Positions 6,945 through 7,957 of a stretch of 7,957 bases of DNA are shown piece after piece. The DNA lies in NCBI GenBank assembly GCA_023254645.1, contig JALRLA010000041.1:1-7957 (forward strand), written 5' to 3'. Source of the stretch: Bacteroidia bacterium (GTDB lineage: Bacteria > Bacteroidota > Bacteroidia > NS11-12g > UBA955). The first letter of the stretch is position 1. Each line of letters begins with the position of its first letter. Position numbers and translations under genes: made by a program. Below the pieces are notes generated by a model. The model was not told where the DNA came from and ran no database searches. It saw nothing but the letters and a program-made list of their open reading frames with translations.

Positions 6945-7457
6945 ATGAACAAGATTTATTTAGTTGGACTCCCCGCCGCTGGGAAAAGCACCGTGGCGGT
7001 ATGGTTGGCAGAACGCCTTGGTTGGACATCTGTAGATCTCGATCATGCCATCATGGAGCATACAGGTTCTTCGGTTCCCCAGCTTTTCATGGAAAAAGGA
7101 GAAGCTGAGTTTCGGGAAATTGAAGCCCAAGTATTAAGAGAAGTCAGTTCCCAAAACAACATTGTGGTGGGATGCGGGGGTGGAACGGCTGCTTTTCACG
7201 ATAATATGTCCTACATGACAAGCCGTGGTTTGACCGTGTATTTGAACACCGAACGAACCCTTTTGGTCGACCGAATTGCAGAATCTCGCCATGAGCGCCC
7301 CTTGTTTTTGGGGCTTGACCGTGAGCAAATTCAAGAGAAATTGACCGATATATTGGAATCTAGGGGTGTGTATTACAGTCAAGCCAAGTTGGTTTGGAAT
7401 CGTTCAGAGCCAAACGAAATGCTATATTTTGCTGTTAATCAATTAGTTAGCATTTAG
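6945..7457 (+). CDS. aroK: Shikimate kinase
   Basis: Cytoplasmic kinase that transfers phosphate from ATP to shikimate, giving shikimate 3-phosphate, the fifth step of chorismate and aromatic amino acid synthesis. Normal length at 170 aa. P-loop GLPAAGKST (8-16), with Ala where many relatives have Gly but the GxxxxGKS core intact. VDLD (30-33) gives the Asp pair for Mg and shikimate. R57 in FREIE and the GGG at 78-80 bind shikimate. R118 in ERPL is the lid arginine. I chose the ATG at 6945, five nt after the permease stop, because it begins directly at the first beta strand. A GTG at 6936 overlapping that stop (GTGA) would add only three residues and cannot be excluded. Last gene of the operon; I see no good terminator after it, so some readthrough into HU is possible. 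Confidence 0.94.
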   Translation: MNKIYLVGLPAAGKSTVAVWLAERLGWTSVDLDHAIMEHTGSSVPQLFMEKGEAEFREIEAQVLREVSSQNNIVVGCGGGTAAFHDNMSYMTSRGLTVYLNTERTLLVDRIAESRHERPLFLGLDREQIQEKLTDILESRGVYYSQAKLVWNRSEPNEMLYFAVNQLVSI

Positions 7458-7516
7458 GTCTCCCCTTGTCTTCCCAGGGTCTTCCAATTGTGAATTTCTC
7501 GTGAATAAGTTCGTAG

Positions 7517-7536
7517 GTACTAGCGCCGTCAAGTAC
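7517..7536. other. Short dyad just upstream of the HU promoter
   Basis: GTACT (7517-7521) and AGTAC (7532-7536) form an inverted repeat with a 10-nt spacer, directly abutting the -33 TTG at 7537. It could be an operator or chance; five-base arms are short. The rest of the 139-bp gap (7458-7516) shows only a GTGAAT direct repeat (7490-7495 and 7501-7506) and no clear terminator. Confidence 0.2.
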
Positions 7537-7566
7537 TTGCGTATCTGTGAGGGATGTTTACTTTTG
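7537..7566 (+). promoter_or_regulatory. Bacteroidota-type promoter of the HU gene
   Basis: The -33 TTG (7537-7539) and -7 TACTTTTG (7559-7566) match the Bacteroidota consensus TTG-N(17-23)-TAnnTTTG at every defined base, with 19-nt spacing. Transcription would start near 7571, giving a short AT-rich leader of about 25 nt with no Shine-Dalgarno sequence, as is usual in this phylum. It explains how HU is expressed independently of the upstream operon. Confidence 0.8.
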
Positions 7567-7596
7567 GAAAGTTAACAATCTATAATAACTACTTAT

Positions 7597-7869
7597 ATGA
7601 ACAAATCAGATTTGATTGGAAAGATTGCCAGCGATGCTGGAATCACCAAAGCTCAAGCTACTGCTGCTTTAAACAGCGTAACAGGTTCTATCACCGGCGC
7701 ATTGAAAGGTGGAGACAAAGTAATCCTCGTAGGATTCGGAACTTTCTCTACTTCTAGCCGTGGCGCTCGTAAGGGCCGTAACCCCCAGACTGGTAAAGAA
7801 ATTACCATCGCTGCTAAAACAGTGGTACGTTTCAAAGCCGGTGCTGAGTTGAGCAGCAGCATGAAGTAA
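7597..7869 (+). CDS. HU-family DNA-binding protein
   Basis: Small nucleoid protein, 90 aa, that binds and bends DNA as a dimer. Residues 1-40 form the helical dimerisation part, opening with the standard MNKSDLIGKIA. VGFGTF (45-50) leads into the beta-arm, where ARKGRNPQTGKEI (57-69) carries the conserved basic residues and the intercalating proline P63. The tail ends RFKAGAELSSSMK, a little unlike the usual F.PG..L...V ending but full length. Codon use stands out from its neighbours: all four Arg codons are CGT and nine of twelve Ala codons are GCT, as expected of a very highly expressed gene. It has its own promoter, and a strong terminator 19 nt after the stop, so it is monocistronic. The name hup would fit, but the paralogue cannot be told from sequence alone. 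Confidence 0.96.
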   Translation: MNKSDLIGKIASDAGITKAQATAALNSVTGSITGALKGGDKVILVGFGTFSTSSRGARKGRNPQTGKEITIAAKTVVRFKAGAELSSSMK

Positions 7870-7883
7870 TTCATTACTACTCC

Positions 7884-7911
7884 AAAAACCCCGCCTCGGC
7901 GGGGTTTTTTT
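7884..7911 (+). terminator. Intrinsic terminator of the HU gene
   Basis: A GC-only stem CCCCGC (7889-7894) / GCGGGG (7899-7904) with a CTCG loop, preceded by five A (7884-7888) and followed by seven T (7905-7911). The A and T tracts pair to extend the stem, so it could also work in the reverse direction. It separates HU from the gene starting at 7938. Confidence 0.95.
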
Positions 7912-7925
7912 GTTTATATGCCTAG

Positions 7926-7933
7926 TACCTTTG
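7926..7933 (+). promoter_or_regulatory. Probable -7 promoter element of the gene at 7938, implying a leaderless mRNA
   Basis: TACCTTTG fully matches the Bacteroidota -7 consensus TAnnTTTG. Only four bases (GTGG to C at 7934-7937) separate it from an ATG, so transcription would start at or next to the start codon. The upstream TTG (7910-7912) is only 13 nt away and lies in the terminator tail, so the -33 element is weak or absent. Confidence 0.5.
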
Positions 7934-7937
7934 TGGC

Positions 7938-7957
7938 ATGCACTTGAGTCCAAGAGA
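7938..7957 (+). CDS. Start of a new gene, cut by the window edge; possibly urease gamma subunit
   Basis: ATG at 7938 opens a frame that reads MHLSPR followed by GA (Glu or Asp) before the window ends. It sits immediately after a good -7 element and beyond the HU terminator, which supports a real start. Urease gamma subunits (UreA) commonly begin M-x-L-[ST]-P-R-E, so ureA is the best guess from the seven visible codons. That is thin evidence, and other proteins could share such a start. Confidence 0.4.

Noticed and set aside
6968..6994. Ala in place of Gly in the shikimate kinase P-loop (GLPAAGKST) as a sign of lost function
   Set aside because: The Walker A core GxxxxGKS is intact, and the Asp pair, GGG and RPL motifs are all present, so this is ordinary variation.
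7471..7488. Weak CCC...GGG pairing after the shikimate kinase stop as a terminator
   Set aside because: The stem is only about three base pairs and no T tract follows.

Overview
The window looks like core chromosome of a member of the Bacteroidota, probably of Flavobacteriales type. Five things point there: a DUF1599 protein next to a BT_3928-type DoxX-like membrane protein (both typical of this phylum); promoters matching the Bacteroidota TTG / TAnnTTTG consensus; no convincing Shine-Dalgarno sequence before any start; a probable leaderless start at the right edge; and an RNase III with a GNALEA active-site segment. I see no insertion sequence, phage gene, CRISPR array, tRNA or rRNA.

Layout. 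Bases 2-589 (+) hold most of RNase III (rnc); its N-terminus lies outside the window. It converges, with a 25-bp gap, on a large minus-strand gene (615-3755). That gene encodes a 1046-aa UvrD/Rep-type helicase fused to a C-terminal PD-(D/E)XK nuclease with a cysteine cluster. A 92-bp divergent intergenic region follows. Next comes a tight plus-strand operon: DUF1599 (3848-4384), a BT_3928-like DoxX/MauE membrane protein (4388-5896), an OppB/DppB-type ABC permease (5896-6939) and shikimate kinase (6945-7457). Its junctions are a 3-nt gap, a 1-nt TGATG overlap and a 5-nt gap. A 139-bp intergenic region holds a near-perfect Bacteroidota promoter driving an HU-family gene (7597-7869). HU is closed by a strong intrinsic terminator. 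A final gene starts at 7938; only seven codons are visible, and they resemble the N-terminus of urease gamma subunit.

How the genes work together. rnc and the helicase-nuclease act on RNA and DNA respectively but are transcribed towards each other, so the link is only positional. The four-gene operon is translationally tight but mixed in function: an unknown protein, an envelope redox-type membrane protein, a peptide-transport permease without its partners, and an aromatic amino acid enzyme. HU is a separate, highly expressed unit: it has its own promoter and terminator, and its codon use is visibly different (all four Arg codons CGT, 9 of 12 Ala codons GCT).

Nothing here is clearly a new defence or mobile system. 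The points most worth a second look are the altered cysteine spacing in the helicase-nuclease, the extra periplasmic domain in the BT_3928-like protein, the Asn at a metal-ligand position of RNase III, and the duplicated DUF1599 protein at the head of a conserved-looking operon.
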